From NCBI GenBank assembly GCA_022701475.1, contig JAKOOI010000370.1, positions 1 to 5,505 of the forward strand: DNA of 5,505 nt, given 5' to 3'. This DNA comes from Weeksellaceae bacterium (GTDB lineage: Bacteria; Bacteroidota; Bacteroidia; Flavobacteriales; Weeksellaceae). The translations under genes were made by a program, and so were the position numbers. Shown piece after piece: positions 4,714 to 5,505 of this stretch. Below the pieces are notes generated by a model. It was not told the origin of the DNA, did no database searches, and saw only the letters and a list, made by a program, of their open reading frames with translations. Every line of letters begins with the position of its first letter. The first letter of the stretch is position 1.

Positions 4714-5505
4714 ATGACATTCCAGGAACAGATACAGCAGGGCATCCCGCAGCAGCTGCCACAGCCCAAACCTTATGAAACGCACATCAACCACGCCCCG
4801 AAACGGAAGGGGATTTTAGGGGAAGAAGAGAAAAAGTTAGCCCTGAAAAATGCGCTTCGCTACTTTGAACCTCAGTTTCATGCGGAACTGTTGCCGGAAT
4901 TCCGGGAAGAACTGGAAACCTACGGACGGGTCTACATGTACCGCTTCCGTCCGGAGTATGAAATGAAGGCACGGCCCATCTCGGAATATCCCGGAAGATC
5001 CGAACAGGCCAAGGCCATTATGCTGATGATCCAGAACAACCTGGATTATGCCGTAGCCCAGCATCCCCACGAACTGATTACCTACGGCGGAAACGGTGCC
5101 GTCTTCTCCAACTGGGCACAGTACCTGTTAACCATGAAATACCTGTCGGAAATGACGGACGAGCAGACGCTCGTCATGTATTCCGGCCATCCGATGGGAC
5201 TGTTCCCGTCACATAAAGACGCCCCGCGCGTGGTGGTCACCAACGGGATGATGATCCCGAATTATTCCAGGCCGGACGATTGGGAGAAGTTTAACGCCCT
5301 TGGCGTTACGCAGTACGGGCAGATGACGGCCGGAAGCTATATGTACATTGGGCCTCAGGGCATCGTGCACGGAACCACCATCACGGTACTCAATGCCTTC
5401 AGGAAAATCAACAAAGAACCGAAAGGTGGGCTCTTCGTTACCTCGGGACTGGGCGGGATGTCCGGAGCACAACCAAAAGCCGGGAATATTGCCGGTTGCG
5501 TCACC
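4714..5505 (+). CDS. hutU: Urocanate hydratase (urocanase), 5' part
   Basis: Urocanase is a cytoplasmic NAD+-dependent enzyme that hydrates urocanate to imidazolone propionate, the step after histidine ammonia-lyase in histidine degradation. The 264 residues present carry family landmarks: MIQNNLDYAVAQHP (105-118), TYGGNGAVFSNWAQ (123-136), QTLVMYSGHPMGLFPS (151-166), APRVVVTNGMMIPNY (170-184), YGQMTAGSYMYIGPQGIVHG (201-220) and the NAD-binding GLGGMSGAQPKAGNIAGCV (245-263). The catalytic Cys region lies beyond the window. Residues 1-104 form an N-terminal region absent from much of the short (about 555 aa) Pseudomonas/Bacillus form. They resemble the longer (about 670 aa) eukaryotic-type enzyme (HAPKRK, ALKNALRYF, LLPEF, YGRVYMYRFRP). 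An in-frame TAA at 4708-4710 leaves the ATG at 4714 as the first possible start. The frame is still open at the window end. No other hut gene is visible. Confidence 0.97.
   Translation, partial: MTFQEQIQQGIPQQLPQPKPYETHINHAPKRKGILGEEEKKLALKNALRYFEPQFHAELLPEFREELETYGRVYMYRFRPEYEMKARPISEYPGRSEQAKAIMLMIQNNLDYAVAQHPHELITYGGNGAVFSNWAQYLLTMKYLSEMTDEQTLVMYSGHPMGLFPSHKDAPRVVVTNGMMIPNYSRPDDWEKFNALGVTQYGQMTAGSYMYIGPQGIVHGTTITVLNAFRKINKEPKGGLFVTSGLGGMSGAQPKAGNIAGCVT

Noticed and set aside
4787..5472. Minus-strand frames opposite hutU
   Set aside because: Antisense shadows of a strongly recognised urocanase coding sequence.

Overview
The window looks like chromosomal DNA from a Bacteroidota bacterium, most likely a flavobacterium of the Chryseobacterium type. 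This is inferred from protein style, A-rich untranslated stretches with no Shine-Dalgarno box before the starts, a Bacteroidota-style promoter candidate, and the kind of intergenic repeats present. The genus is a guess, because the genes look richer in G+C than most Chryseobacterium.

Positions 1-3634 hold three genes on the + strand that together specify a tripartite drug or toxin exporter. First is the 3' part of a TolC-family outer-membrane channel (cut by the window edge). It is followed 15 nt later by an EmrA/HlyD-type periplasmic adaptor and, after an 80-nt spacer with two small hairpins, by a 14-helix DHA2/EmrB-like inner-membrane transporter. Spacing and order indicate one operon. The transporter is unusual because the classical MFS signature motifs are eroded. 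A long imperfect hairpin just after its stop codon probably ends the transcript. No regulator is visible, so the substrate is unknown.

Positions 3635-4713 (1,079 nt) contain no convincing gene and are densely packed with repeats and foldback sequences. They hold the terminator, a GC-rich block resembling a dispersed flavobacterial intergenic repeat (3721-3852), short direct repeats and a palindrome (3888-3978), and three diverged copies of a ~90-nt unit (4039-4128, 4321-4407, 4450-4539). Two of these copies are on the minus strand and one is inverted. A pair of hairpins (4166-4214) lies between the first two copies. All three copies keep a 19-nt stem-loop at the same place, with paired base changes in the inverted copy, so the fold rather than the sequence appears to be kept. 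This is the most interesting signal in the window.

From 4714 to the window end runs the first 264 codons of urocanate hydratase (hutU), the second enzyme of histidine breakdown. It is the long, eukaryote-like form, and it has a plausible promoter about 50 nt upstream. It is functionally unrelated to the efflux operon; the repeat-rich gap separates two transcription units.
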